Shown here: in pieces, positions 26,029-34,331 of the stretch
Layout of the letters: every line of letters begins with the position of its first letter
Position numbering within the stretch: position 1 is the first letter of the stretch
From: Bacteroides sp. CAG:443
GTDB lineage: Bacteria > Bacteroidota > Bacteroidia > Bacteroidales > Bacteroidaceae
DNA length: 44,739 bases
Assembly (NCBI GenBank): GCA_000432735.1
Contig: FR887814.1
Coordinates: 1 to 44,739 of the forward strand
Direction of reading: 5' to 3'
Program-made: the position numbers and the translations under genes
Notes under the pieces: generated by a model
Database searches by the model: none
The model's input: only the letters and a program-made list of their open reading frames with translations
Told to the model about the DNA's origin: nothing

Positions 26029-26411
26029 AAATTCCGCCACATTTTAAGATTCGTTCTGAACAAGCTCTGTCACAAACGGCAAAGCTTTCACAAAAAAACT
26101 AAAAACTTGAAGAGAATCTATACCCTAAGAGGCACCAGATTTCACCGCATCTTAAGATTCAAGCAAAACAAATCTTGCCATAAACGGCAGAACTTTCACA
26201 ATAAAACTAAAAACTTGAAGAGAATCTATACCCTAAGAGGTACCAGATTTCATCGAATCTTAAGATTCAAACCGAACAAATCTTGCCATAAACGGCAGAG
26301 TTCCCACAAAAAAGCTAAAAACTTGAAGAAAATCCACACCCAAAGAAGCACCTGATTTCACCGCATCTAAAGATTCCGACCGAACAAACTTTGCCACAAA
26401 CGGCAGAGGTT
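26029..26411. repeat. 108-bp tandem repeat, about 3.5 copies
   Basis: Period 108 bp, measured from the CTTGAAGA landmark at 26106, 26214 and 26322. Units start near 26029, 26137, 26245 and 26353; the last is partial and stops around 26411. Copies 1-2 and 2-3 are highly similar with scattered substitutions. Each unit contains a version of ATCTTAAGATTC, which in the third copy is a perfect 14-base palindrome (GAATCTTAAGATTC). Just past the array, TTGTTACT-GA-AGTAACAA forms another perfect small palindrome. Confidence 0.85.
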
Positions 26412-26532
26412 GTTACTGAAGTAACAAAAATATTAAATCAAATCCTGGAAAATTAAGATAAACAATGTTCTATAACACCTCCAAACGCCCTAATTAAAGA
26501 GTAAATAATTTCTCTAAAAAAACGCTTTTCAC

Positions 26533-26540
26533 TAACTTTG
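26533..26540 (+). promoter_or_regulatory. Possible -7 box of the lipoprotein pair
   Basis: TAACTTTG matches TANNTTTG. The upstream -33 element is not clear. It would give a leader of about 160 nt before the ATG at 26707. Confidence 0.35.
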
Positions 26541-26706
26541 TTATTGGAACAATTTAATCACGAGACACTCTTTACAAAAGTTAAGAACAAAGCAATACAG
26601 AAAAGACAGATTCACGCAGAGCCTATAAAAATTATTACAGCATCAGAAAGAAATATCATACAATCAACTTAATATCCCCCATCTCGAATTTAAACTAATA
26701 CTCAAT

Positions 26707-27699
26707 ATGAACATGAAGTATGCATTAAGTAGTATGCTACTATGTTTCAGCCTGTTCTGCTTGCCAGGCTGCAACGACAATGAAACTCCCTCCAACACTC
26801 CCGACGGAGAGGGAATAGAAGAGATTATCAAAAGTTACGACTGGCAACTAGAGGGTAAGTGGAAATATGCTTCGGGTAATGACAGTGATTTTTCCCAGAC
26901 ACTCGTTTTCGAAAAAAACGGCAAAGGGTCTTATGATGATGGTACACTGAAATGGTACTGTTCCAACAATCAATTGTACATTGATTTTGACAACGGCAAA
27001 TCCATAAAAGATTGTAACTATTCGTTTTATGGAGCAACTCTTCAGTTGAAAAATCCCCAACTGTCGTATATCCTCGATTGTCCTTTTATCGGTTCCTGGC
27101 TTGCAACCGACGCACACAACCATTTTACCGGCTCTACTTTCTATTATACTTTCGCCCCTGATGGTGGTGCCGAATGTTTCACCTTCAATACTTCCGGTAT
27201 TTGGGAAAGTCAGAAATACTCGTGGTTCAGAACCCAGAACGGTATCCAACTGCTATTCAATATGACTACTACCAAGGACCTCATCTGTCAGGCGGATGCA
27301 GAGAAACTGTCGATACAAGGCGACGGAGAATTCAACCATACTAGTCCGTTCTATGGCAAATGGAAGTCCGTCTATTCACAGAATGGCATCATTAACGAAG
27401 AAGATGAGAACTTTTCCACCATCGAGCTTTACCAACGAACCCATGATGATTATGTCTACTATAAGGATGATTACTTTGTATACTATAAGAAAGATAACAA
27501 ATATGCCAGCTTCCAAGGTCTGATGTCTATCTTGCTCCCCAACAGAAGTTTATTAATAAAACCAGCCGATGGCAATGACCCTTTGTTCCTCTATTTCCGT
27601 TTTTATTATTCAAAAGATTCAGGAAAGGTTTATCTGGAACTAAGCAAAGACAACTCATTTACAGAATATACAAGATATGAATTTGTAACAGCATTATGA
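26707..27699 (+). CDS. Lipoprotein with lipocalin-like repeats
   Basis: 330 residues, with a lipoprotein signal (FCLPGC-N, Cys22). I do not recognise a named family. The mature part seems built from three similar strand-rich units, starting at LEGKWKYASG (about 48), FIGSWLATDA (about 126) and FYGKWKSVYS (about 214). Each opens with a hydrophobic-G-x-W pair as in lipocalin-like folds; the first two continue with a FxxxGxGx turn and a YxW-type strand. The stop overlaps the next gene's start by 4 bases (ATGA), so the two probably act together, most likely on the outer membrane. Function unknown. Confidence 0.75.
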   Translation: MNMKYALSSMLLCFSLFCLPGCNDNETPSNTPDGEGIEEIIKSYDWQLEGKWKYASGNDSDFSQTLVFEKNGKGSYDDGTLKWYCSNNQLYIDFDNGKSIKDCNYSFYGATLQLKNPQLSYILDCPFIGSWLATDAHNHFTGSTFYYTFAPDGGAECFTFNTSGIWESQKYSWFRTQNGIQLLFNMTTTKDLICQADAEKLSIQGDGEFNHTSPFYGKWKSVYSQNGIINEEDENFSTIELYQRTHDDYVYYKDDYFVYYKKDNKYASFQGLMSILLPNRSLLIKPADGNDPLFLYFRFYYSKDSGKVYLELSKDNSFTEYTRYEFVTAL

Positions 27700-28562
27700 G
27701 CATGAAGAAAGCGATACTACTACCTATGCTGTGCCTCATCACCTTATGTGGATGTGAAAAGAGCACTGAATTATCCGAAATCACAGGCAATACAGGGAAC
27801 AGTGAAAACCCTGAAACAGAAACGCCGGAAAACGGAAGTCTGACCTTTCAGTTGCATACGGATAAGACAACCTGTAACTTGCTGGATCTGACCGTTTTCT
27901 CAATTTCGTTCAATCGTACCGTTTCCATGCTGGACATATCCCATCAGTTTGATTCAATTGCATGGATAGTAGAAGATAAAGACAAAAATCTCCACTCATT
28001 CTGTATCATGGAACAGAATAAAAAGTTTTTCCAATGGAGTCACTGCTTTTATTATCCCGGCGAGTATAAAACATACCTGGCAGGATATAAAGCCCAAAAA
28101 GAAACCTTCAGAAGTGATACACTCGACCTGCAAGTCGTTACAAAAGACTTTTTAGGATGGAAATGGAACGAATTTCCCAATGAAACAGGGCAAACGGGGA
28201 CAGGTACCGTAAACCTGTTCAACAGTGACTTCGAATTGACATATTATAATCAGCTGTCCGACAATGGCGTACCAGGGTGGAACCTTTACGTATTTAATTC
28301 TGCCGGAGAAGACGAACAGGCATTCTATGAAAAATCATCCGAAGCACTTTACCACTACATAACCCAAATATACGGTGCTCCTTCCATTGACAGAAATTCC
28401 CCCGAACTGACGGAAGCATTTACAGCCGATTTTGATTATCATCCTGACTATGCAACTCCTCTGGCTATTTGGGAAACAGAACAGACACGCATCGTACAGC
28501 TTCGGATTGATAAAAATTGGCCAACAGCTCGCATCTATACGGAACCGCTTTCCGAAAAATGA
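27696..28562 (+). CDS. Hypothetical lipoprotein, partner of the preceding gene
   Basis: 288 residues, with a lipoprotein signal (TLCGC-E). A short Asn/Glu/Thr-rich linker (about 30-48) precedes a strand-rich domain. I do not recognise the family. The central part (TVFSISFNRTVSMLD, YYPGEYKTYLAGYK) resembles an Ig/PKD-like fold. The start codon overlaps the upstream stop; an internal ATG at 27702 gives MKKAILL and would do as well. Codon use and base composition match the neighbours. Confidence 0.7.
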   Translation: MSMKKAILLPMLCLITLCGCEKSTELSEITGNTGNSENPETETPENGSLTFQLHTDKTTCNLLDLTVFSISFNRTVSMLDISHQFDSIAWIVEDKDKNLHSFCIMEQNKKFFQWSHCFYYPGEYKTYLAGYKAQKETFRSDTLDLQVVTKDFLGWKWNEFPNETGQTGTGTVNLFNSDFELTYYNQLSDNGVPGWNLYVFNSAGEDEQAFYEKSSEALYHYITQIYGAPSIDRNSPELTEAFTADFDYHPDYATPLAIWETEQTRIVQLRIDKNWPTARIYTEPLSEK

Positions 28563-29125
28563 TCTGCCTAAAAACCGACAAATAATAACAATCATACGGT
28601 AAGGAAGTATGTCAAGATTCCATTTAGCATAAATAAACTGAATCTGAAAAAGACTGAAAAGAGAAAAACTGATTAAGAGTCAGTTCCCTACCAAGAGGAT
28701 TAAAGTTGTACTCACTCAAAGGTAAAAGAAAAGACGATGCCAAGCTCTTTTGCTGAAACTAGTACGCAGTCAGTTTGCTATCAGAGTAAGAGTATATAAC
28801 TAGCGGTCTGAAAATTTTTATCAGGCAGCAATAATATCTATAAGTTACAACAAAAAATCTCCTGCTTTAGCCTTCATTCATTTATATGGCTAAAAGCAGG
28901 AGATTTTTTACTGCTAAGTTTCAACCTATACGATTGTTACTTTAGCAAGCTAGGACAGTCTCTTTCAGATCCCCGTCATTTTCCGGAAGATCTTTTAGGT
29001 TGGACCATCCTTCCTTTCTCTTGGTATCATGGGTTACCTACGTTTTAAATGCAAAGCTCCATCTTTTCCAAAAGTAAGTTTTGATATGCAGTCACCCTCC
29101 TAATTAGAGTAAGGAAGATAAAACC
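28563..29125. other. Intergenic region with strong terminator
   Basis: Convergent gap between the lipoprotein pair and the cobalamin operon. Apart from the hairpin at 28852-28909 there is nothing recognisable: no gene, no tRNA-like fold, no promoter match. Confidence 0.6.
28852..28909. terminator. Bidirectional terminator
   Basis: AAAAAATCTCCTGCTTTAGCC (28852-28872) pairs with 28888-28909 (GGCTAAAAGCAGGAG then ATTTTTT), a stem of about 20 bp with one mismatch and a 15-base loop. A-run before and T-run after allow termination on both strands, as expected between convergent operons. Confidence 0.88.
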
Positions 29126-29887
29126 TTATTTTTCGGTCAATGTTATGCCATCCAGACAGAAATAGTTCGGAGTATTCATGCCATACTCTCCTGTATCGGT
29201 AGATTCCATCTCGAAAGTAACATAAGCAGCACCTGCCAGCGGAGTCCAGTCGAACCATTCCCAAGTATTGACAATCGAGCTCTTTCCATCGCGATAATCT
29301 GCCAGATAGAAAGTACTTCTTCCGACTTCTTTACCAGAAGCATCATGACCGATAGCTGTTATTGTAAAATAATCTCCATCGGTAAAGGGACCTTTTACTA
29401 TTCCACTGCCATCGTTTCCATCTTTTATTGCCAAATAATCGTAAGTCGTATTGGTAATGTAAGCTCCCTTAAACTGATACTTATCTGTCTGCAAGTTATC
29501 CAATTGTGTAGGATTCGTAATGGAGGCGGTAAGATATACACTACCCTCTTTACCCTTTCCTGTTATCGCACTGAGATTTAAATAGCCCGGAGTAGTTACA
29601 TCGGTGGCATTGGTATACGTAAATCCGCCACCAAATCCATAGTCGCTAAAATAGCTGTTACACTTAACCAACGATTTACTGTCTGTAAACGATGTAACCT
29701 TATATCCCCATTCACCATAATTTTCACCTTCTGTAGGAGCAAACGCCGTGTTAGCTTCTGTCAGCTTGTCTTCGAAACTAACTACCACATCCTGCTTTTC
29801 ATTCGGAACTGTTGGTTCATCATCGTTACTACAACTCCACAAACCTACGCACAAACATGCGTACAAAACAAAAAATAACTTTTTCAT
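29126..29887 (-). CDS. DUF4465 lipoprotein, candidate B12-binding surface protein
   Basis: 253 residues, with a lipobox LWSC-S (Cys19 after MKKLFFVLYA). The mature part matches the DUF4465 pattern: VVSFEDKL, then YITNTTYDYLAIKDG, TFYLADYRDG, WEWFDWTPL and GMNTPNYFCLDGITL. It is the third gene after a cobalamin riboswitch, behind a BtuB-like receptor and a BtuG-like propeller. That points to surface capture of cobalamins. Bacteroides B12 operons encode an accessory surface lipoprotein called BtuH; equating this gene with it is inference. The start at 29887 is chosen over 29932 because it gives the correct lipoprotein signal. Confidence 0.75.
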   Translation of the reverse strand: MKKLFFVLYACLCVGLWSCSNDDEPTVPNEKQDVVVSFEDKLTEANTAFAPTEGENYGEWGYKVTSFTDSKSLVKCNSYFSDYGFGGGFTYTNATDVTTPGYLNLSAITGKGKEGSVYLTASITNPTQLDNLQTDKYQFKGAYITNTTYDYLAIKDGNDGSGIVKGPFTDGDYFTITAIGHDASGKEVGRSTFYLADYRDGKSSIVNTWEWFDWTPLAGAAYVTFEMESTDTGEYGMNTPNYFCLDGITLTEK

Positions 29888-29928
29888 TTGTCGTTCAATT
29901 AATTGATTTAATAAATATAGTTTACTAT

Positions 29929-31902
29929 TCATTTCTTATAATGCAAATTTTCTACTCCGGTAATTTCGGTAGAAAGCTCTCCTATCTGTCCACAATATTG
30001 GTTGACCGCCGTATAAATCTTCACAAAATCAATCTCATCGAGAGTAACCTTGTTACCCTGGGCATCTACCGCCCAGTCTATCTTGAACTCCGACATTTCC
30101 GTACTATTAGGATGATTATCGGCGTATCCCCAATCGTAAGCATAGCCTACCCAAACCCCATTTTCATCAACGGCATTGTCTTTCAGACGCGTTCCACGGA
30201 ACGTCAAGCGGTCACTTTCTTCCCAAAGCGGATAATACGATGCCTGCTGATGGAACGTATTCCGATACACATAACCTTCGTTTCCCTGATTATCCGTCCA
30301 GCGCACATCCGCATCTTCGGGCTCAGGACGATAATAGGTTATTTCGTAATTACGAATTTCCGTATCCTTTCCGTATTCACTGCCAGCCAGTTCGTACCAT
30401 GTATCATCGGGCTGACCGTTGCCGTTCTCATCTTTCGACACCAGTACGATACCCGGTTCGGCACTTCCTCCCGGACGATCCTGCCAGGCATTCGGATTGT
30501 AGTTGGCATTACCGTAAATCTTGAAATCGTACTCTCCGGCGACATTCGGCACAGGCTGAGAAAAGCCCAACACGATATATCCTCCATATGCCCCCAACGA
30601 CAACAAGGACTTCTTCTGAAGCCGCTCGGTGGCATAGTCCAATACCTGCTGTTTGGTAGTAAAGCCTTCAACGTAAGCCGTAGTAGTCGTATTCATGTAC
30701 TGCGTAGGTGCCGGAACATAATCGAGCACCTTATCGGCATAGGCAGCCATCCCGTCCGAATCATCCGGATTCTCCGGCGTATCGACATTGGCAGCCTCAT
30801 CGCGGAACAGTACGGTATTCGGGTTCAGCCCTACCCCGCTCAAACGGAACATGAGCTCACCCTCAGGCGTGAAGCACAACAAATCACCGTCTACCTGATA
30901 ATTGTAGGCTTCGGTGATATATATATTACTGCTATACGGATTCACCTGAATAGAAAACGGACGCTCTATCCGAGTCCCATCGGTGATGAACTGACTTCTC
31001 ACCACTTCCCCTGTAGTCAGATTGAAAACCTTGAAGGCCGTCTGTCCGGTAGCGTAATCGTAATTATAGAGATAAGCCGTGTTGTAATCGAAGGCAAAGT
31101 CCATGACCGGCTCATCATATATCTTTTCCACTACATCCGACTGCGTGTTTATCTTCACCAGCTTATAGTCGCCTTGTTCTATCTGTTCGCCTTGAGTGGC
31201 AACCCACACACTATGATCGGGACCAGCCAATATTTTCCCCGGATTGGGACCGACCTCTATCTTCTTGCTTTCTGTAAAGGTCGACAGATCGACGACAGAA
31301 ACCGTACGGTCTACTCCTATCCCAGCCCAGTCCAATCCTCCGGAATTGGAAACGTAAAGTTTACCATCCTGCACACACAAATCCTCCGGATTACGACCCA
31401 CTTCCGTGATGCCGTCTATCTCCAGCGAAGTCGTATCAATACGGGCTACTGTTCCATCGTAAGAACATACATAGGCCTTTCCTTTTTCAAAAGCAATAGC
31501 ACGAGGCTGACGGGAACTACCATTATCGGTCAGCATCGGAATCTGTTTGATGGAAAGCCCTGTCTGAAGATCTACCACCTCTACCGTACTCGAAACATTC
31601 ACAACTATATACAACTTACTGCCGTAAATATCCATGTCATTGGCCGTATCTCCCAGCCCACGATGATTCAGCGCACGGAAATAATCGTACGAACAAGTCC
31701 CCGTCTGAAACGAATACCTTGCCAGCGTACTGTTGTTCAGGTTAAACAGTCCCTCGTTCAATATATACATTTCCGCCGTTCCGTAATCCTCGACTACCCC
31801 GTTCGCCTCATCTGCCACATAAGTTTTATCTTCCCAATCGTCGCAACCGGCAAACAGGAGAGCCAGCGAACATACTATAAATACCAGCTTCTTCATGCAC
31901 AT
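29929..31902 (-). CDS. BtuG-like beta-propeller lipoprotein with C-terminal extension
   Basis: 657 residues, with a lipobox LFAGC-D. Residues about 35-360 form a YncE-type beta-propeller with repeated blades such as AIAFEKGKAYVCSYDGTVARID and DLCVQDGKLYVSNSGG. BtuG proteins of this fold bind corrinoids on the cell surface and sit on the BtuB channel. About 270 further residues follow (from LDYVPAPTQYMNT), including DENGNGQPDDTWYELAGSEYG and AYDWGYADNHPNS, a second strand-rich domain not found in the roughly 400-residue BtuG form. The start overlaps the receptor stop (TGATG); ATG 31896 (MKKLVFI) is equally plausible. Confidence 0.8.
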   Translation of the reverse strand: MCMKKLVFIVCSLALLFAGCDDWEDKTYVADEANGVVEDYGTAEMYILNEGLFNLNNSTLARYSFQTGTCSYDYFRALNHRGLGDTANDMDIYGSKLYIVVNVSSTVEVVDLQTGLSIKQIPMLTDNGSSRQPRAIAFEKGKAYVCSYDGTVARIDTTSLEIDGITEVGRNPEDLCVQDGKLYVSNSGGLDWAGIGVDRTVSVVDLSTFTESKKIEVGPNPGKILAGPDHSVWVATQGEQIEQGDYKLVKINTQSDVVEKIYDEPVMDFAFDYNTAYLYNYDYATGQTAFKVFNLTTGEVVRSQFITDGTRIERPFSIQVNPYSSNIYITEAYNYQVDGDLLCFTPEGELMFRLSGVGLNPNTVLFRDEAANVDTPENPDDSDGMAAYADKVLDYVPAPTQYMNTTTTAYVEGFTTKQQVLDYATERLQKKSLLSLGAYGGYIVLGFSQPVPNVAGEYDFKIYGNANYNPNAWQDRPGGSAEPGIVLVSKDENGNGQPDDTWYELAGSEYGKDTEIRNYEITYYRPEPEDADVRWTDNQGNEGYVYRNTFHQQASYYPLWEESDRLTFRGTRLKDNAVDENGVWVGYAYDWGYADNHPNSTEMSEFKIDWAVDAQGNKVTLDEIDFVKIYTAVNQYCGQIGELSTEITGVENLHYKK

Positions 31903-33926
31903 CAATATTTAACCCCGACCGTGATACGGAAAGACCGTCCGGGCATCGGGAAGTTTTTCACAATTTCATAATTCTTATTCGCCAGATTCAGTACCTCGGC
32001 CGACAGGGAAATATCAGTCTTTCCCCATCGAAAACCGCGACGGGCAGACACACTGTGATCGGTATATCCATTCAACCGGTTCTTGGCTATATTCTGTCCC
32101 AGTGCATAACGCTTGCCCGAGAACAGCATGGAGTACGACAAATCGACCCACGGCGTTTCGAGTACAGCCTGTCCGGAGCCCGAGACACGCGGTGTATACG
32201 CTATCTGATGCTTATAGGTCTTTCCTTCCAGCGTAGAAGGGTCCGGATTGGTGACATCCAGCGCCCGCTGGTACGTATAATTTCCCGACAAAGTCAGCAC
32301 ATACTTCTCCACCGGTTGTATGCTCAGGCTAGCCGTAAAATCTATTCCCTTTATATCGACCTTACCGAGATTGACCATGCTCCAAATAAACAGATTCTTG
32401 GTAGGTATAGCCACTATCTTATCTGTCACCCGGTTGGAATAAGCATCCACTGTAGCCGAAACATAAGGAAGCCATTCGGATACACGCTTGCTATATGTCA
32501 GCCCGACATTGAGCTGACTGGCATTTTCCGGTTTCAGCCGGATGTTCCCTGTCTGTCCGTAATACAAGTCATTGAAACTCGGCAAGCGGAAAATATCTTT
32601 ATAGAAAAAACGAATACGAAAATCTTCGGAAGCAAACGGCTTAAACGATACACTAGCATATGGGGACAATTTCCGATGCCCTCCGGCACTATTACCTTTG
32701 GCTACATCCTCATAAACCACTGTCGACAACAGAGAAGCCGAAAGCGTCATCCACTCATTGACGTACTTGCCCGCCAGCGCGGTGAGCCACGAATAGCGTA
32801 CAGGCTTGGCAAAATCTTTCAAGTCGCAGTTCATGCGGTTAACACTTCCGTCGGTCGAAAGAGAAAAAGAAAGACAATCCAACGCACGGAAAAGTACGGC
32901 TGCCGAAAGATAATACTCCTGCTGGAAATAACTGTTTTCACTCTGTCCGGTAGTTCCTTTATAATCAGGGTCCAGATAATGCTGGTACATCCAGTTCCAC
33001 TTACCCGATGCCTGAAAGGCCCACTTACGGTTGAACTCTTTCTTATACTGGCTTTGGACAAACATATTCTTGTCCCATAAATGCTGGGAGGAATAATCGT
33101 AATACAGTGTAGTCGCATTAGGGAGTCCGCGAGATGACTGGTAATAATAAGCCTTCAGCCTCCACTGCTCCGTATCAGAAAAATTACCAAACAAGCCGGC
33201 CTCAGCACGAAAGGTCTGTACATCGGTATTTTTACGCTTTTCACGGCTGGACTGATCGCCTTCATCGCCATAATATAAAGTATAAGGGTAATGCCCGTCG
33301 GACGACATCCATTCGGCATTGGCCGTCAGCGCCCATTTCGTTCCCAGCTTCTGTTCCAGCAAGAACGAAGGATTCAGCAATCCCCACGAGCCCGATTTCA
33401 GAGAAGTACTGAGATTCGTTGGCTTACCGTCGTGAAAAACAGGAGTCAGTGTCTGGATATTCAAGATTCCTGCCGAGGCGAAAAATCGCGCAGGCTGAAA
33501 AATCTGATCCCCCTGTCCGTTGCTTAGTATCAGACGGTCTACGTTCTCCAACGAAAAACGCCCGATATCCACCTGCCCGGTCTGACAGTCGGTTACAGCA
33601 ATCCCGTCGTATCCCACTACCGTATGCTGTGCTCCCAGACTTCGGATGGAAACCGTTTTCAGTCCTCCTATCCCCCCGTAATCTTTTACCGTTACTCCCG
33701 AAAAATGTTTCACGGCATCAGACACCTGCATCACATTCAGCGTCTTCAGTTCCTCACGGGAAAAAATCTGGAGAGGAGCGGCCGAACGTACTTCACGCGT
33801 CTGGTAACGGTCGGACACCACCACCTCCGGTATGGAATAAACCTTCGTGGTATCTATATCCTGTCCGCCATAACATCTCGCTGCAAACCCGACCAGCATT
33901 ATCCAACTACATACGATATACTTCAT
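31902..33926 (-). CDS. btuB: BtuB-like TonB-dependent cobalamin receptor
   Basis: 674 residues. Signal peptide (MKYIVCSWIMLVGFAARCYGG), then a TonB-box-like VYSIPEVVVSD, a plug domain (about 40-160: LNVMQVSDAVKHFSGVTVKDYGG, VSIRSLGAQHTVVGYDG) and a beta-barrel ending in RSFRITVGVKY. There is no carboxypeptidase-like N-terminal domain, which separates it from SusC proteins. The cobalamin riboswitch directly upstream identifies the substrate class. The frame is open to 34070, but that start lies at the riboswitch edge; 33926 or 33938 gives a proper signal peptide. Confidence 0.88.
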   Translation of the reverse strand: MKYIVCSWIMLVGFAARCYGGQDIDTTKVYSIPEVVVSDRYQTREVRSAAPLQIFSREELKTLNVMQVSDAVKHFSGVTVKDYGGIGGLKTVSIRSLGAQHTVVGYDGIAVTDCQTGQVDIGRFSLENVDRLILSNGQGDQIFQPARFFASAGILNIQTLTPVFHDGKPTNLSTSLKSGSWGLLNPSFLLEQKLGTKWALTANAEWMSSDGHYPYTLYYGDEGDQSSREKRKNTDVQTFRAEAGLFGNFSDTEQWRLKAYYYQSSRGLPNATTLYYDYSSQHLWDKNMFVQSQYKKEFNRKWAFQASGKWNWMYQHYLDPDYKGTTGQSENSYFQQEYYLSAAVLFRALDCLSFSLSTDGSVNRMNCDLKDFAKPVRYSWLTALAGKYVNEWMTLSASLLSTVVYEDVAKGNSAGGHRKLSPYASVSFKPFASEDFRIRFFYKDIFRLPSFNDLYYGQTGNIRLKPENASQLNVGLTYSKRVSEWLPYVSATVDAYSNRVTDKIVAIPTKNLFIWSMVNLGKVDIKGIDFTASLSIQPVEKYVLTLSGNYTYQRALDVTNPDPSTLEGKTYKHQIAYTPRVSGSGQAVLETPWVDLSYSMLFSGKRYALGQNIAKNRLNGYTDHSVSARRGFRWGKTDISLSAEVLNLANKNYEIVKNFPMPGRSFRITVGVKY

Positions 33927-34070
33927 TTTTTCATACATTATAATTACAGCCAACGGATTTCTCCGCTTCTGCGTCGCTTGCGAAAATAAAGCATCGGGGT
34001 GAACAGAAAGAATATGTACCGACAGATCATCCCACGCTTTTTCCTCGAAAGCTGTGAAGAAACTATGCAT

Positions 34071-34240
34071 GGCAGGTCTTCTGACTCATTCCTATTGCAG
34101 ACTACCTTCCCGGAAAATCATTCCAGTGGCTTGAGCGATTGCCTGCAATATACACGGAATTTACAGCAGCGGGACTGTTCAGGACTTGCACCTGATTCCC
34201 TTTTAATCATCAGATTATCCAGTGAAAAAGAGATAACCTT
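34071..34240 (-). ncRNA. Cobalamin riboswitch
   Basis: On the reverse strand the conserved core appears in order: AAAGGGAAtc, GGTGCAAGTCC, ACAGTCCCGCTGCTGTAA, AAGCCACTGG, CGGGAAGGT, and GAGTCAGAAGACCTGCC. This is the AdoCbl-type B12-box architecture. About 145 nt separate it from the receptor start, enough for the expression platform. In Bacteroides, bound cobalamin shuts off the downstream transport operon. Confidence 0.95.
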
Positions 34241-34256
34241 TTGAACCAATGCGTCA

Positions 34257-34264
34257 CAAAGGTA
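34257..34264 (-). promoter_or_regulatory. Promoter -7 box of the cobalamin operon
   Basis: Reverse-strand TACCTTTG, a full TANNTTTG match, with a TTTC variant of the -33 box 20 bases upstream. Predicted start near 34250, just ahead of the riboswitch. Confidence 0.55.
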
Positions 34265-34296
34265 GAAAGTTTTTTCAATAAGCCGAAAATATTCCG

Positions 34297-34304
34297 TAAT
34301 TTTG
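34297..34304 (+). promoter_or_regulatory. Promoter -7 box of the AICAR transformylase gene
   Basis: TAATTTTG matches TANNTTTG and ends 27 bases before the ATG at 34332. The -33 box is weak (T-rich run). Confidence 0.5.
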
Positions 34305-34331
34305 TAGACAAGCAACTAAAACATATAAATT

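Larger units (their letters stand above)
25740..26706. other. Repeat-rich intergenic region
   Basis: No supported gene. It holds a two-copy TGTACA palindrome array (25815-25856), a short palindrome at 25853-25872, a 108-bp tandem repeat (26029-26411) and a promoter-like box (26533-26540). A forward open frame of 117 codons at 26002-26355 exists only because the 108-bp repeat unit is a multiple of three. It is very basic, lacks a signal or domain, and is not called as a gene. Confidence 0.6.

Noticed and set aside
26002..26355. Basic repeat protein of 117 codons over the 108-bp array
   Set aside because: The open frame follows from a repeat length divisible by three; no signal, no domain, and the array begins and ends outside the frame.
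26029..26411. CRISPR array
   Set aside because: Units are 108 bp and adjoin each other without unique spacers, so it is a tandem repeat.
29812..31971. Forward-strand open frame of 719 codons
   Set aside because: Shadow of the BtuG-like gene on the other strand: unusual Ile/Arg/His-rich composition and no domain.
32055..33080. Forward-strand open frame of 341 codons
   Set aside because: Antisense to the BtuB-like receptor, whose reverse-strand reading has clear plug and barrel motifs.
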